Assembly: GCA_002483365.1 (NCBI GenBank)
Contig: DLHT01000017.1
Coordinates: 1-35,175, forward strand
Length of the DNA: 35,175 bases
From: Cellvibrio sp. UBA7661
GTDB lineage: Bacteria > Pseudomonadota > Gammaproteobacteria > Pseudomonadales > Cellvibrionaceae
Direction: 5' to 3'
Under the pieces are notes generated by a model, which had not been told where the DNA came from, made no database searches, and worked only from the letters and a program-made list of their open reading frames with translations. Shown here one piece after another: positions 14,600 through 24,223 of the stretch. Position numbers and translations under genes: made by a program. The number at the start of each line of letters is the position of its first letter. Within the stretch, counting starts at the first letter, position 1.

Positions 14600-17062
14600 T
14601 TAACGGCTGGAAAAACCATTTCCCTGCACAAATTCCTTGGCAAAAATAATGTCGTTTTGCAGATGGAATCCGCTGTCTGGGGGTTGGATAAAAAATCCTT
14701 CGAACAGACGCACGCCTTGCATCCATAAGCTGGACAGATTGTGCGAGTTTTCTATTTGGGTGGCGATGACTTTAATGCCATGACTGGTTGCTTTACTGAC
14801 TAGTTGCTCCAGTAGTTTGGAGTTGGTGCCTTTGTTGGTGAGCTTGGGCGATAAGCGCAGGTAGCGGGTTGTCAGTTGGTCAAGCATAGGGATGATGTCT
14901 TCATTCTCACCGGCCCGGGTGATGCAGATACTGCAGCGTATGTTTTCCAGTGCTTTGGCAATTTCCTGTGTTTGGTGAAAGTGATTGAGTACCCAGTTTT
15001 CTTCCAGCATGAAAACCAGGCGGCCGTCGCCGCGCAGGCGCGACGAGCGCAACACATTGGCAGCAAAAGAAAAGAAAGTACTTTGTTGCAAGGTTTCTTC
15101 TGCCAGATGAATAAACAGTGTTGCCTGTTCACGTGTGGCACTGTTTTCAGCAATGGCGCTGACGGCTTGCTGTAGCACCCAGCGATCCAGCTCCAGCCTG
15201 CGTCCGGGTTGGGTAATCCGATTGAGGAAGTGCCCTGCAGGAATGGGGTCACCTTCTTCATTGCGCAGCCGGGTGAGTACAGAAAAGTGCTCTATCTGGG
15301 CATCTTCAAGGCTGATGATCGGCTGGAATGCCAAGGTCAGGTCACGGCTGAACACGATGTGGGAAAAATCGGGCAAGTTTTTATCGGTGGTTGTTGTGGT
15401 CGTTGCGGATGCTGCGGTACCAACAATTGCTGCACCACTGATGCTAGCCTCAAACGCTTGCTCTGCCCTGAGCAGCGCATTGTTGGCTGTGCCCAGTGCG
15501 GGGTTGAGTGCTGCTATACCCAGTTTGATATCCAATGAGAGCGACTTGCCCTTGATAAGGTAGGGCTGGGAACTCAAATGGCGGGTAAATTGTTCGCCGC
15601 GTTGGCGATGGAATTCCTGGCTGCGTCTTCCGGCCAGCACACAGGCCACCATGTTGGAAAGATCCATCCACTGTTCGTCACTGCCGACGATATCTGTGAG
15701 GCGGTGGCAGAATTGGTCGTGTAGTTCAGCAAAGTCCACAGGGCCAAGCTGTTTGGCCAGCTCTTCCAGTTTGTCGATGCTGAAGTAATAGAGGGCGCTG
15801 GTTTGGTTGCCCAAATTACTGGTATGTAATTCTTCCTCCAGCACTGTAAAAAAGTAGCTGCGGTTGATCTGCTGGGGTTGTTGGTTTTGACGGGTTACCC
15901 GTGCGACCCGGTTTTTCAAGGCCGAGGTGTCCGCCAGTGCTTGTTGGCTGACGCGTATCAGGTCAGCCGCCTCAAAGGGTTTGGTCAGCAAGGCGTTAAT
16001 GCCCAATGCTTTGATGCTTTTATGGAGGCTGGCATCGGTATCGGCAGTGACAAAAATAATCGGAAGCAATAAAAATTCCGGATCCTGCCGTAGTAACACC
16101 GCCAGCTCCATGCCATTCATATCGGGCATGTGCATGTCCAATATCACCAGATCAGGCTTGAAGCGCGCTGCGTGTTGCAAGCTGTGCAGCGGCTGGTTGA
16201 CCGCTAACACCTCCATCCCCGCATAACGCAGGATTTCCGCTTGTAGCCCGGTGATATCGGGGTCGTCATCGACCAGCATCACCCGTGGCGTTTTGGTGTT
16301 TTCGCTGATGATATGCACCAGCTTTTCTACCAAAAAGTTGAAATCGAGCGGCTTGGTCAAGTAATCCGTACTGCCAGCGCGCAGGGCGCGTAACTTGGCA
16401 TTCACATCGGTGCGGCCAGACATCAGAATGATCGGGACAGTTGCGGTGAGGAGCGCCTTGATCTGGTGAAGGCTGGTGATGGCTTTGAGCCCGGCGCGCT
16501 CAAAATCAGGGTCCATCAATATGGCTGATGGTGAGTCCAGATAAAGCCGCTGCATGCAGGATTGGGGGTTATCAAAGTACTCGACTGTAAATCCGGCCTT
16601 GCGTAGATACGCATTACAGAGCGCAGCCACCACCCGGTCAGGGTCGATAACAAAAATGGTCTTGTCTTGTGCTTCCGGGTAGGGCGCGGCCCGGTCATTC
16701 AGCGGCAGCGGATCTTTGCGGGCATTGCCGCTGGCAGCGATCGCCATGGCGCGGCTGAGTTGCTGGATATGCTCTTGCAATTGGGTGTGTTCCAGCCCGC
16801 CAAAACTGCGCCCCAGTGCATTAAGGTCAGTGATAAACGTGTCCAGCTGTTGGGCAGTGTGATGCAGATCCGGGAAGCCATAGTGGGTACTGGCCTCGGC
16901 GAGTTTGCGCGCAAATTGCTGCAGGACCGTAATGCCTTGCTCTGTCCAGTTGAGATGGCGCAAATGGCTCCAGATTTCTTCAAGGCGGCGTGCGCGTTCT
17001 GGCAGGCTGGCGACAAATTGCTGGCGTAGTTGTTCTAACTGGTTGCGAAATTCTTGTTGCAT
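14600..17062 (-). CDS. Hpt-like/REC/REC/degenerate GGDEF/degenerate EAL response regulator
   Basis: An 820-residue cytoplasmic regulator. Order: helical Hpt-like segment (1-110) lacking the HxLKG motif; REC1 (about 134-252) with Asp184 and Lys237; REC2 (259-375) with the DDD cluster, Asp309 and Lys361; GGDEF-like domain (about 400-560) without the GGDEF signature; EAL-like domain (about 580-810). In the last, EAL reads SVL, the metal-binding Asn of the next strand is absent (FIHLAEE) and DDFG is replaced (RAGENED). Both enzymatic domains are therefore predicted dead, as in FimX-type c-di-GMP receptors. ATG 17062 is supported by CAGGA ahead and by the natural start of the helical domain; the frame is open to 17209. 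The divergent TonB receptor begins 234 bases away. Partner kinase unknown. Confidence 0.85.
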   Translation of the reverse strand: MQQEFRNQLEQLRQQFVASLPERARRLEEIWSHLRHLNWTEQGITVLQQFARKLAEASTHYGFPDLHHTAQQLDTFITDLNALGRSFGGLEHTQLQEHIQQLSRAMAIAASGNARKDPLPLNDRAAPYPEAQDKTIFVIDPDRVVAALCNAYLRKAGFTVEYFDNPQSCMQRLYLDSPSAILMDPDFERAGLKAITSLHQIKALLTATVPIILMSGRTDVNAKLRALRAGSTDYLTKPLDFNFLVEKLVHIISENTKTPRVMLVDDDPDITGLQAEILRYAGMEVLAVNQPLHSLQHAARFKPDLVILDMHMPDMNGMELAVLLRQDPEFLLLPIIFVTADTDASLHKSIKALGINALLTKPFEAADLIRVSQQALADTSALKNRVARVTRQNQQPQQINRSYFFTVLEEELHTSNLGNQTSALYYFSIDKLEELAKQLGPVDFAELHDQFCHRLTDIVGSDEQWMDLSNMVACVLAGRRSQEFHRQRGEQFTRHLSSQPYLIKGKSLSLDIKLGIAALNPALGTANNALLRAEQAFEASISGAAIVGTAASATTTTTTDKNLPDFSHIVFSRDLTLAFQPIISLEDAQIEHFSVLTRLRNEEGDPIPAGHFLNRITQPGRRLELDRWVLQQAVSAIAENSATREQATLFIHLAEETLQQSTFFSFAANVLRSSRLRGDGRLVFMLEENWVLNHFHQTQEIAKALENIRCSICITRAGENEDIIPMLDQLTTRYLRLSPKLTNKGTNSKLLEQLVSKATSHGIKVIATQIENSHNLSSLWMQGVRLFEGFFIQPPDSGFHLQNDIIFAKEFVQGNGFSSR

Positions 17063-17193
17063 AGAATCATCCTGATGCTCACTTCTTGAGTATAGAAGCT
17101 GTTCACCAAAGTGCAGATTTTGAAACGACTCACCCGCCTGTGGCGTAAAAAATCGTTTTAGTGCATGAGATTGTGTGTGTTTTTCAGCAGAAT

Positions 17194-17214
17194 GTCGGGC
17201 ATGTTTCATGCCGA
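17194..17214 (+). other. Strong hairpin in the leader region of the TonB receptor gene
   Basis: GTCGGGCATG (17194-17203) pairs with CATGCCGAC (17206-17214), with one bulged G and loop TT or TTT, followed by TTTTCG. It lies about 80 bases before the chosen start at 17297. It could be an attenuator, a leader hairpin or a weak terminator. Confidence 0.45.
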
Positions 17215-17296
17215 CTTTTCGCTGGTATTTCTCTTTAACTTATACGCAGATGGTTTCTTTATGGGTTTCTGGTTTGGAAAAAAGTGTTCGGGTTTG

Positions 17297-19384
17297 ATGA
17301 CAAAGCGGTTGTTGACGACAAAATCGGTGATGGCGTCATCGGTGCTTGCACCATTAATGATCGCGTCGCCGCTGCAGGCTGCACCTGAGATATTGGAAAC
17401 ATTGTTGGTATCGGGTGAGCGCACAGGCACCTCCGGATTACATGAACAAGTCATGTTCAAAACCGATGAAAATTTCATGCCGGGTGCGCGTCTTGATCCT
17501 GCTGAATTATTGCAACACCTCCCGGGCGTGCAGGTGGATTCCCGCAGTAACTATGCGCAAGACACCCGTATCAGTCTGCGGGGTTTCGGTGCTCGCTCTG
17601 CATTTGGTGTGCGCGGTATTGATTTATTGGTGGATGGCGTCCCCTTGTCCACACCGGACGGGCAAGGGCAATTATCCAGCAGCCTGCTGGATAGCATCGA
17701 GCGCGTAGAGGTGTTGCGCGGGCCGATTGCCTCGCTCTATGGCAACGGCGCAGGCGGTGTTATTGCATTGCAGACAGCCGTGCCCGAATACAACAACATC
17801 AGTGCCAGTGTGATTGTGGGTGATCCCGGGTTGCAGCGGCAACTGCTGCAAGGTGAGTGGCAGCACAACAATGTGGCTGCGCGGGTGCAGTTTGCCAACA
17901 CGGATATCGATGGCGAGCGTCCGCATTCACGTGCAGAGCGCAAGCAGGCAGGCGCGCAGGTTTTTTATCGCACTGACAGCGGAATTGATGTGTTGGTCAA
18001 ACACGATTACAGCGATGATCCGCTGCTGCAAGATCCACTCGGGTTAACACCGGCCCAGTGGCGCAATGATCCCTGGCAATTAAATCCCGCCGCCGAAACC
18101 TTCGATACACGCAAATCGGTTGCGCATCAGCAGACTTCTATCAGCCTGCGCGACAACACAGGCACGCGCCGCTGGCAGGCATCGCTCTGGCAAGGCGAGC
18201 GCGATATTGTCCAATACCTGGGTTTTAGTGGCGATGCCATTACCGGCAGTGGTGGCGTGGTGGATTTAGCGCGCGATTTTTCTGGTGCGAGCGGCACTTT
18301 TACGCAAAGCCTTGATGTATTGGCGATGCCTGTTGATATCAGTGTGGGTGCTGAATTAGCGCAGATGCAAGATCATCGGCGCGGTTATGTAAACAATAAT
18401 GGCGAAGCCGGTGATTTGCGCCGCAACGACAAAGGTGATCTGGATAGCCGCGATATTTATGCGCTGGTGCAAATGCATCCCTTTGAAACAGTAATGCTGT
18501 ATGCCGGTGCACGTCACACGAGTCTGGACATTGATGTGCAGGATTTTTTTACGGTGTCGTCACCGACCGGAACCATAGAAAATCCGGATGATTCCGGTGC
18601 GCGACAATATCGCGAACATTCGTATGCAATCGGCGTTAATTACACGGTTGTAAATGCGTGGGAAATATTTGCCAGCAGCGGGCGCGGTTATGAAACGCCC
18701 ACCTTGACCGAGATGGCCTATAAAACCAACGCAACCGGATTGAACACTGAGCTTGATGCGGCGATTAATCGCCAGCACGAATGGGGCATCCGCTATCGCC
18801 CAAGTGCTTTGGGTGAGGTAACGCTCACGCAGTTTTTAATCGAAACCGATAATGAAATTGTGGTTGACCAATCACTTAACGGGCGCACCAGTTTTCGCAA
18901 TGCCGCCGCAACTGAACGCGATGGTATAGAGCTGCTGGCGCGCTACCCGCTTGGCGAGCAAATTTTAGTGCAATTCAGCGCACAACAATTGGATGCCGAA
19001 TATTCCGCGGGGCAATGGCAAGGTAAAACATTGCCGGGTGTGGCCGCCCGCCAATATCAGCTGGGCGTACAATGGCGGCCATGGGTAAATGATGCATTGA
19101 TTGCAGGGTTGCAAGCGCAAGAGCGTGCGCGCATTTTTACGGCGGACAATAACCAGGTCTACGCACCTGCATACACCACCTTTGATTTCACTTTGCAAGG
19201 TGTTTACTCACTGCAGCAGATGTCATTGCCAAAAACCGACATTGAATGGTGGATCAAATTGGCGAATATTACCGATGAAAATTATGTAGGCTCGGTAGTC
19301 GTTAACCAAAGTAATGGCCGCGCTTTTGAACCAGCATTGGGGCGTAACTTTGTTGCCGGTATCAAGTTTGGCTACAAGTTTTAA
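17297..19384 (+). CDS. TonB-dependent outer-membrane receptor
   Basis: A 695-residue gated porin for high-affinity uptake driven by TonB-ExbBD. A signal peptide (1-28, cleavage at LQA-A) is followed by a TonB-box-like ETLLV (34-38), then the plug domain with LPGVQVDSR, ISLRGFGARS, LVDGVPL and VEVLRGPIASLYGNGAGGVI. The rest is a 22-strand-type barrel ending in the aromatic residue of outer-membrane proteins (FGYKF). ATG 17297 is chosen because it puts the signal peptide at the N-terminus, although no strong ribosome binding site is seen and the frame is open from 17165. No siderophore, vitamin or sugar-uptake genes adjoin it; the barrel resembles FecA/PcoB-like iron-complex receptors, but the ligand is unknown. 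Confidence 0.9.
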   Translation: MTKRLLTTKSVMASSVLAPLMIASPLQAAPEILETLLVSGERTGTSGLHEQVMFKTDENFMPGARLDPAELLQHLPGVQVDSRSNYAQDTRISLRGFGARSAFGVRGIDLLVDGVPLSTPDGQGQLSSSLLDSIERVEVLRGPIASLYGNGAGGVIALQTAVPEYNNISASVIVGDPGLQRQLLQGEWQHNNVAARVQFANTDIDGERPHSRAERKQAGAQVFYRTDSGIDVLVKHDYSDDPLLQDPLGLTPAQWRNDPWQLNPAAETFDTRKSVAHQQTSISLRDNTGTRRWQASLWQGERDIVQYLGFSGDAITGSGGVVDLARDFSGASGTFTQSLDVLAMPVDISVGAELAQMQDHRRGYVNNNGEAGDLRRNDKGDLDSRDIYALVQMHPFETVMLYAGARHTSLDIDVQDFFTVSSPTGTIENPDDSGARQYREHSYAIGVNYTVVNAWEIFASSGRGYETPTLTEMAYKTNATGLNTELDAAINRQHEWGIRYRPSALGEVTLTQFLIETDNEIVVDQSLNGRTSFRNAAATERDGIELLARYPLGEQILVQFSAQQLDAEYSAGQWQGKTLPGVAARQYQLGVQWRPWVNDALIAGLQAQERARIFTADNNQVYAPAYTTFDFTLQGVYSLQQMSLPKTDIEWWIKLANITDENYVGSVVVNQSNGRAFEPALGRNFVAGIKFGYKF

Positions 19385-19426
19385 AAATTTTTTAAAAAAG
19401 TTGGTTTAAAAAGTTTTTAAAAAAAT
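19380..19426. repeat. Tandem AT-rich duplication between the TonB receptor and hrpB
   Basis: Two near-identical segments of about 21 bases (19380-19400 and 19405-19426), each a T/A self-complementary run, overlap the receptor stop codon. They may act as a weak terminator. Confidence 0.5.
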
Positions 19427-19440
19427 CACTTTCAAAAATA

Positions 19441-21885
19441 ATGTTCACACAGGTTTCGCCCTTGGCCGATATTGATCTTGATAGTTTGCCCGTACTGCCG
19501 CTCACCGGTTTGCGCGAGGATTTTTTTGCTGCACTGGCACACACTCCACTGCTGTTAGAGGCGGAGCCGGGTGCGGGTAAATCCACGCTTGCACCGCTGT
19601 GGGTGTTGGCCAATACAGCGCCCGACCAACAAGTGTGGTTGGTGCAACCGCGCGTACTGGCGGCGCAAGCATTGGCACAGTGGCTTGCCCAATTACTGGG
19701 TGAAACACCGGGGCAGCAGGTGGGTTATCAGGTTCCTTACGATTCACGTATGGGCAACAATACCCGGTTGGTGTTGATGACACCGGGGGTTTTATTGCAA
19801 CACTTATTGCAAAATCCAACATTGGATGGCGTTGCTTGTGTGATGCTCGATGAAATTCACGAGCGTAGTGTCAATCAGGATATTGCCTGGGTGTTTTTGC
19901 AAGAAGTGCAGATCCTGCGCGATGATTTGCAGCTAGTGTTGATGAGTGCAACACCTGACCCGGCATTACAGAAGCAAATCGCCAACCGTTTATTTGCCCC
20001 CGGCCGCTGTTTTCCAGTGAGCGTCCAGTATCAACCCGCAAAACAATCAAACAACGGCTACCCCGAAAAACTGGAAGAACAACTGCTGCGTGTATTGCTT
20101 ACACAAGCGGATTGGCAATCACAATGTGTGTTGGTTTTTTTGCCTGGTTGGCGTGAAATTGAAAATTGCGCAGCGTTAATTTCCCGGCAATTTCCTGCGC
20201 AAAAAATATGTCGCCTCCACAGCCGTGTGCCTATGAATGAACAAACAGCGGCGTTGGATGAAGCGCAAGGCGCGAGGTTGATTCTTGCAACCAATATTGC
20301 AGAGACATCATTAACCATCGCCGATGTAACCCTGGTGATTGATTCCGGTTTGGCGCGCCGTGCTGATTACGAACAGCGCACCGGTGTCACGCGTTTGCGC
20401 ACCGCGCGCATCAGCATGGCGAGTGCAGAGCAGCGTCGCGGTCGTGCCGGGCGCGTGCAAGCGGGCCACTGCGTTCGCCTGTGGTCGCAAGACCAACCTC
20501 TAGCCGCTGCCGATTTACCGGAAATCCGCGCGACCGATTATTTACCGCTGGCGCTGCGCATAGCGCATTGGGGAAGCCCTGTTGCCGATTTACCCTGGCT
20601 GGAGGCACCTAATGCATTGGCAATGAATTTTGCGCAGCAGCAATTACAAAAAATGCAGCTGTTAGATCAATCAGGGGCAATTACTGCAGCAGGAAAAGCA
20701 GTCAGCGCCTTGGGAACCCATCCGCGTATTGCTGCGTTTTTATTACTGCATCAACAGGTGATCAGTGAGCCTGCGTTATTGCTTGCACTTGCGTTGCATT
20801 TTGAATTTGCAGCTGAACAGGATTTTGCCTCTTTGATTGATGATGCAGCACGCGAGCTTGCGCGCAATCGCCAATGGCAGCAGCAACAAAAACGCTGGTT
20901 GCAGGTGTTGTCGCTACAAAAAAATAACAGCGAATTAATGCCGCTGTATGTTGCCCAGGCATTCAGTGATCGCATTGGGTTTAAACAAGATTCCGGTCGC
21001 TACCGCTTGAACTCTGGCATGAGTGTAGAAAGCCAGGGCAAACTGGAATCCCAATGGGCTGTATTTCCCGTCATCAACACCCGCCCGAAAAGCCACTCCG
21101 GTATTGGTATCGCTTTGCAATTAACATCAGCGCAACAGCGGCAGCTCAGTCAATCGCAATCAGAATTGGTGTTTAAACAGCAGCGCTGGCAAGAACATAT
21201 TTGCTGGGTGATGGGCGGTGTAGTGATTGATGAAGAATGGAATCCTATATCCGCAACTGATATAGCACCGAAGTTGCTGCAACAGATTCGTGCAATCGTT
21301 GCGTCAAAAGGGCTCGACCATTTGGCATGGAGCGATAAAGCAAGGGCGCTACTTGAGCGTGCGCGCTTGGTGAATTTGCATCAGCTGCATGAGTTACCTG
21401 CGGTAGATGATGAGTATCTTGCAACTCATCTTGAGCAATGGTTATTGCCATTTTTAAATGAATCAACCCGCCTGGAGCAGCTGCCTTTATTTGAAGCGCT
21501 GGAATTTTATATCGGCTTTGATGGCTGCCAAAAGATCGCACAACTCTTGCCGGAAAAAATTGAATTGCCCAGTGGGCGTAGTGTGTCAGTGAGCTTTAGC
21601 AGCGATGGCAGCGCACAAGTGTCCGCCAAGTTGCAGGAGTTTTTTGGGTGTGAGCAATTGCAATTAGGCGGTGGAAAAATTCCCCTGAAAATACATTTGT
21701 TATCTCCCAATGGCAGCCCGCTCGCCATCACCACCAATTTGCAAACCTTTTGGCAGCAGGCCTACCCGGACGTGCGCAAAGAAATGCGCGGCCGCTACCC
21801 TCGTCACCCCTGGCCCGATAATCCGCTGGAGCATGAAGCCACCGCGCTCACTAAAAAGAAATTGGCGCAGCAGCAAGGTCAATAA
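19441..21885 (+). CDS. hrpB: ATP-dependent RNA helicase HrpB (DEAH family)
   Basis: An 814-residue helicase, the usual length for HrpB. Walker A GAGKST (44-49), motif II DEIH (137-140), motif III MSATPD, motif V ATNIAETSLTIADV and motif VI QRRGRAGR are all intact. The C-terminal third has the HrpB-specific domain ending in RYPRHPWPDNPLEHEAT. In the cytoplasm the family is thought to act on RNA or ribonucleoprotein; its precise role is poorly defined. The ATG at 19441 follows an AT-rich duplication without a clear ribosome binding site, but the protein begins at the expected point. It lies 56 bases after the TonB receptor gene on the same strand. Confidence 0.95.
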   Translation: MFTQVSPLADIDLDSLPVLPLTGLREDFFAALAHTPLLLEAEPGAGKSTLAPLWVLANTAPDQQVWLVQPRVLAAQALAQWLAQLLGETPGQQVGYQVPYDSRMGNNTRLVLMTPGVLLQHLLQNPTLDGVACVMLDEIHERSVNQDIAWVFLQEVQILRDDLQLVLMSATPDPALQKQIANRLFAPGRCFPVSVQYQPAKQSNNGYPEKLEEQLLRVLLTQADWQSQCVLVFLPGWREIENCAALISRQFPAQKICRLHSRVPMNEQTAALDEAQGARLILATNIAETSLTIADVTLVIDSGLARRADYEQRTGVTRLRTARISMASAEQRRGRAGRVQAGHCVRLWSQDQPLAAADLPEIRATDYLPLALRIAHWGSPVADLPWLEAPNALAMNFAQQQLQKMQLLDQSGAITAAGKAVSALGTHPRIAAFLLLHQQVISEPALLLALALHFEFAAEQDFASLIDDAARELARNRQWQQQQKRWLQVLSLQKNNSELMPLYVAQAFSDRIGFKQDSGRYRLNSGMSVESQGKLESQWAVFPVINTRPKSHSGIGIALQLTSAQQRQLSQSQSELVFKQQRWQEHICWVMGGVVIDEEWNPISATDIAPKLLQQIRAIVASKGLDHLAWSDKARALLERARLVNLHQLHELPAVDDEYLATHLEQWLLPFLNESTRLEQLPLFEALEFYIGFDGCQKIAQLLPEKIELPSGRSVSVSFSSDGSAQVSAKLQEFFGCEQLQLGGGKIPLKIHLLSPNGSPLAITTNLQTFWQQAYPDVRKEMRGRYPRHPWPDNPLEHEATALTKKKLAQQQGQ

Positions 21886-21961
21886 TCCAGAGTTTGTCTG
21901 AATATTGTGTTGGGTTGGCATTCTTATCCAATAATTAATCTATAAATTTATATCCACATTC

Positions 21962-21987
21962 AAAAAAGAAATTAAAACTTCTTTTTT
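21962..21987 (+). terminator. Possible terminator after hrpB
   Basis: AAAAAAGAA (21962-21970) pairs with TTCTTTTTT (21979-21987), a weak AT stem whose right arm is itself a T-run. It is 77 bases after the hrpB stop, before the porin gene. Confidence 0.4.
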
Positions 21988-22103
21988 GACGACAACCCGT
22001 GAATTGTCAAATCCCTGTCTATACTGCTAGTCACCATGCCATTTATGAATGACATCGACTGATATGGGATTTTTCGTCCTGACTATCGAGGGACCAATTC
22101 GCT

Positions 22104-23219
22104 ATGAAAACACTATCGGCTACCGTTTTACTCCTGCTATTCACCGCAAGCGCACAGGCAAATATAGAGGATTCCAATCCACCCGCGTATGAATGGGCTG
22201 CCGCCCTCACATTAGAAACCGTGAATAATCTGGATGGTGGGGTTAAAAAAGGTTCGCGCGAACTGGCTAACCTTGATCTGACATTGGCGATAGATACTGA
22301 AGCTGCCGGTTGGTGGGGAAGCGGTGAATGGTTTGTTTATGTACTGGGTAACGCTGGAAAAAATCCTTCTGATTATGTGGGTGATGTGCAAGGCATATCC
22401 AATATCGCCACCGATGAAGCGCTAAAAATTTACGAATTTTGGTATCAACACAGTTTTGTTGATGAAAGTGTAGAAGTACTTTTTGGATTACACGATTACA
22501 ATTCCACTTTTTATTCACTGGAGTCTGCCGGTCTTTTTACCCACCCATCATTCGGCATTGGTTCAGATACCTCACAAGTTGGCCCTTCCATTTTTTCCAC
22601 AACGGCTACTGCATTGCATTTTACTTTTACGGGCGAGAATCAATATTTGCTTGCCGCAATTTATGACGGTATTCCCGGTGATCCCAATAACCCACGCGGT
22701 ACCCATATTCAATTCAATAGCGGCGATGGCTTGTTCAGTGCAGTCGAATGGGGTTGGGCAAATAGCAACAGCGACAAGCTCGCATTAGGCGCATGGCAAC
22801 ACACCGCTGAAGTTGAAAACCCGGTGGATGGCAACATCAACGATGACAACACCGGCATTTATATTATTGGTGAAAAAAATATTAATAATGTTGCCGCTGT
22901 CTTTGTGCAATTAGGGCAGGCAGACGACCAATTTAACCAACTGGAGTATTACGCGGGTACCGGTATTACTTTCAATAGTTTTTGGCTGGATGATGATGGG
23001 TTAGGGCTTGCTGTCGCCCATGCGCGCAATGGCGATCCATATCTCGCCGCCAATACAGAACTACAGCGTGCAGAAACGGCGTGGGAGCTAACCTATTTTG
23101 CGCCGGTGATCGATCATTTAAGTGCACAAGCAAGTGTGTATTACATCCAGAATCCATCCATGGATAAAACAATAAGTGATGCATTGGCGTTAGGTGCACG
23201 TGTTTACATTGAGTTTTAG
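22104..23219 (+). CDS. Carbohydrate-selective porin, OprB family
   Basis: A 371-residue outer-membrane channel with a signal peptide (cleavage at AQA-N, residue 19/20) and a C-terminal aromatic residue (VYIEF). OprB-family features are seen: an early LTLETVNNLDGGVKKG strand, GLHDYNSTFYSLESAGLFTHPSFGIG, the YDGIPGDPNNPRGTH loop and the late repeat of short strands with WELTYFAPV. Members let sugars diffuse across the outer membrane. No sugar transporter or kinase genes adjoin it, but the amylase gene elsewhere in the window indicates starch use. A TATACT box at 22020-22025 may be its -10. Confidence 0.85.
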   Translation: MKTLSATVLLLLFTASAQANIEDSNPPAYEWAAALTLETVNNLDGGVKKGSRELANLDLTLAIDTEAAGWWGSGEWFVYVLGNAGKNPSDYVGDVQGISNIATDEALKIYEFWYQHSFVDESVEVLFGLHDYNSTFYSLESAGLFTHPSFGIGSDTSQVGPSIFSTTATALHFTFTGENQYLLAAIYDGIPGDPNNPRGTHIQFNSGDGLFSAVEWGWANSNSDKLALGAWQHTAEVENPVDGNINDDNTGIYIIGEKNINNVAAVFVQLGQADDQFNQLEYYAGTGITFNSFWLDDDGLGLAVAHARNGDPYLAANTELQRAETAWELTYFAPVIDHLSAQASVYYIQNPSMDKTISDALALGARVYIEF

Positions 23220-23268
23220 CGGAGCATTCCATCATTTTTTACTGAGGGTACGGAAAAGGAAAAACCTC

Positions 23269-23468
23269 ATGAATATCAGGCAATCAATAACCTGGGTTGT
23301 CGCTGTGTTTATTGTGCTCATAGGAGTCAATACCTATGTTGGTTTTAACTCCAGCCAAAAACTGGGGGTGTTGCTGGATTATATTTCCGGCACCGCTTGA
23401 GAGCGGCAGTTAATACCTTGAATATCAACTATGAAAATAATATGGAAGTAAATGTGGAAAAAATGTGA
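23269..23468 (+). pseudogene. Remnant of a chemoreceptor-like (MCP) N-terminus
   Basis: A 43-codon frame (23269-23400) with a good ribosome binding site (AAAAGGAAAAA) encodes a transmembrane helix (WVVAVFIVLIGVNTYVGF) followed by SSQKLGVLLDYISGTA, like the N-terminus of methyl-accepting chemotaxis proteins or related sensors. It is cut by TGA where such proteins often have Trp. A second frame continues with a helical stretch (AVNTLNINYENNME) to the TGA at 23466-23468. No signalling domain follows. It is best read as a decayed gene; a functional 43-residue membrane peptide is the alternative. Confidence 0.5.
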
Positions 23469-23560
23469 AAGCAAAGATCAAGCTTGTTAATGGGCCATTT
23501 TGGAGCATGGAAGCGGGTTTTTATCATGCCATCCGTGGCTTGTTGTCCGGCTGAAAGATG

Positions 23561-24223
23561 TTATGAAATTTGCAAACGGTAACCCACCCCGTAAACAGAG
23601 TGAATCATATCCTCTTTGCAAATAGGCTGTAATTTTTTGCGCAGTTTGGTGATGTGTGAATCCATTGTGCGATCGCTCACAACCCGATGATCGGTGTAGG
23701 CATTTTTTAATAATAAATCGCGCGAGATAACACGCTGTTTGTTTAGTAACAAAGTTTCCAAAATGCGAAATTCAATACTGGTCAGCTCTACACATTGCTC
23801 ACCTACACAGGCATATTGCCGCTCTTTGTCCAGGCGTAAACCTTCTTCGTGCTGCTCATCTGTTTTGCTGCTGCGGCGCAGTACCGCTTTTACGCGTGCA
23901 ACAACTTCGCGTGGGCTAAAAGGTTTGCATATGTAATCATCTGCCCCCAATTCCAACCCAATCAAGCGATCAATTTCTTCAACTTTTGCCGTTGTCATAA
24001 TGATCGGCACCTGGGATGTTTTACGCACCTCCTGGCAAATGCTTAATCCATCGCGCTTGGGCAGCATCAGATCAAGCAGTATAAGATCCCATTTTTCAGT
24101 GAGAATTTTTTGCAAAGCTTGTTCGCCATCACTGATCAAGGTGGTGTTGTAATTTTCACTGGCCAGATAATCTTGCAAAATTTCACCCAGATCAATTTCA
24201 TCTTCCACAATTAAAATATTCAT
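23561..24223 (-). CDS. OmpR-family response regulator, BaeR-like
   Basis: A 220-residue transcription factor. The receiver domain has the acidic pocket (EDE at 7-9), the phosphorylation site Asp51 in LLDLMLP and Lys100 in CKPFSPREVVARVK. The C-terminal winged helix shows LTSIEFRILETLL and DRTMDSHITKLRKKL...VYGVGYRL. The segment TAKVEEIDRLIGLELGADDYICKPFSPREVV resembles E. coli BaeR closely, so envelope-stress or efflux control is likely but not proven. Its start codon overlaps the stop of the kinase gene by 4 bases (ATGA), a sign of translational coupling. No BaeR-type efflux genes (mdtABC) are in the window. Confidence 0.9.
   Translation of the reverse strand: MNILIVEDEIDLGEILQDYLASENYNTTLISDGEQALQKILTEKWDLILLDLMLPKRDGLSICQEVRKTSQVPIIMTTAKVEEIDRLIGLELGADDYICKPFSPREVVARVKAVLRRSSKTDEQHEEGLRLDKERQYACVGEQCVELTSIEFRILETLLLNKQRVISRDLLLKNAYTDHRVVSDRTMDSHITKLRKKLQPICKEDMIHSVYGVGYRLQIS

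Noticed and set aside
15135..15563. 142-codon + strand frame inside the Hpt-REC-REC gene
   Set aside because: Antisense shadow of the GC-rich coding sequence of the regulator; no ribosome binding site or family pattern.
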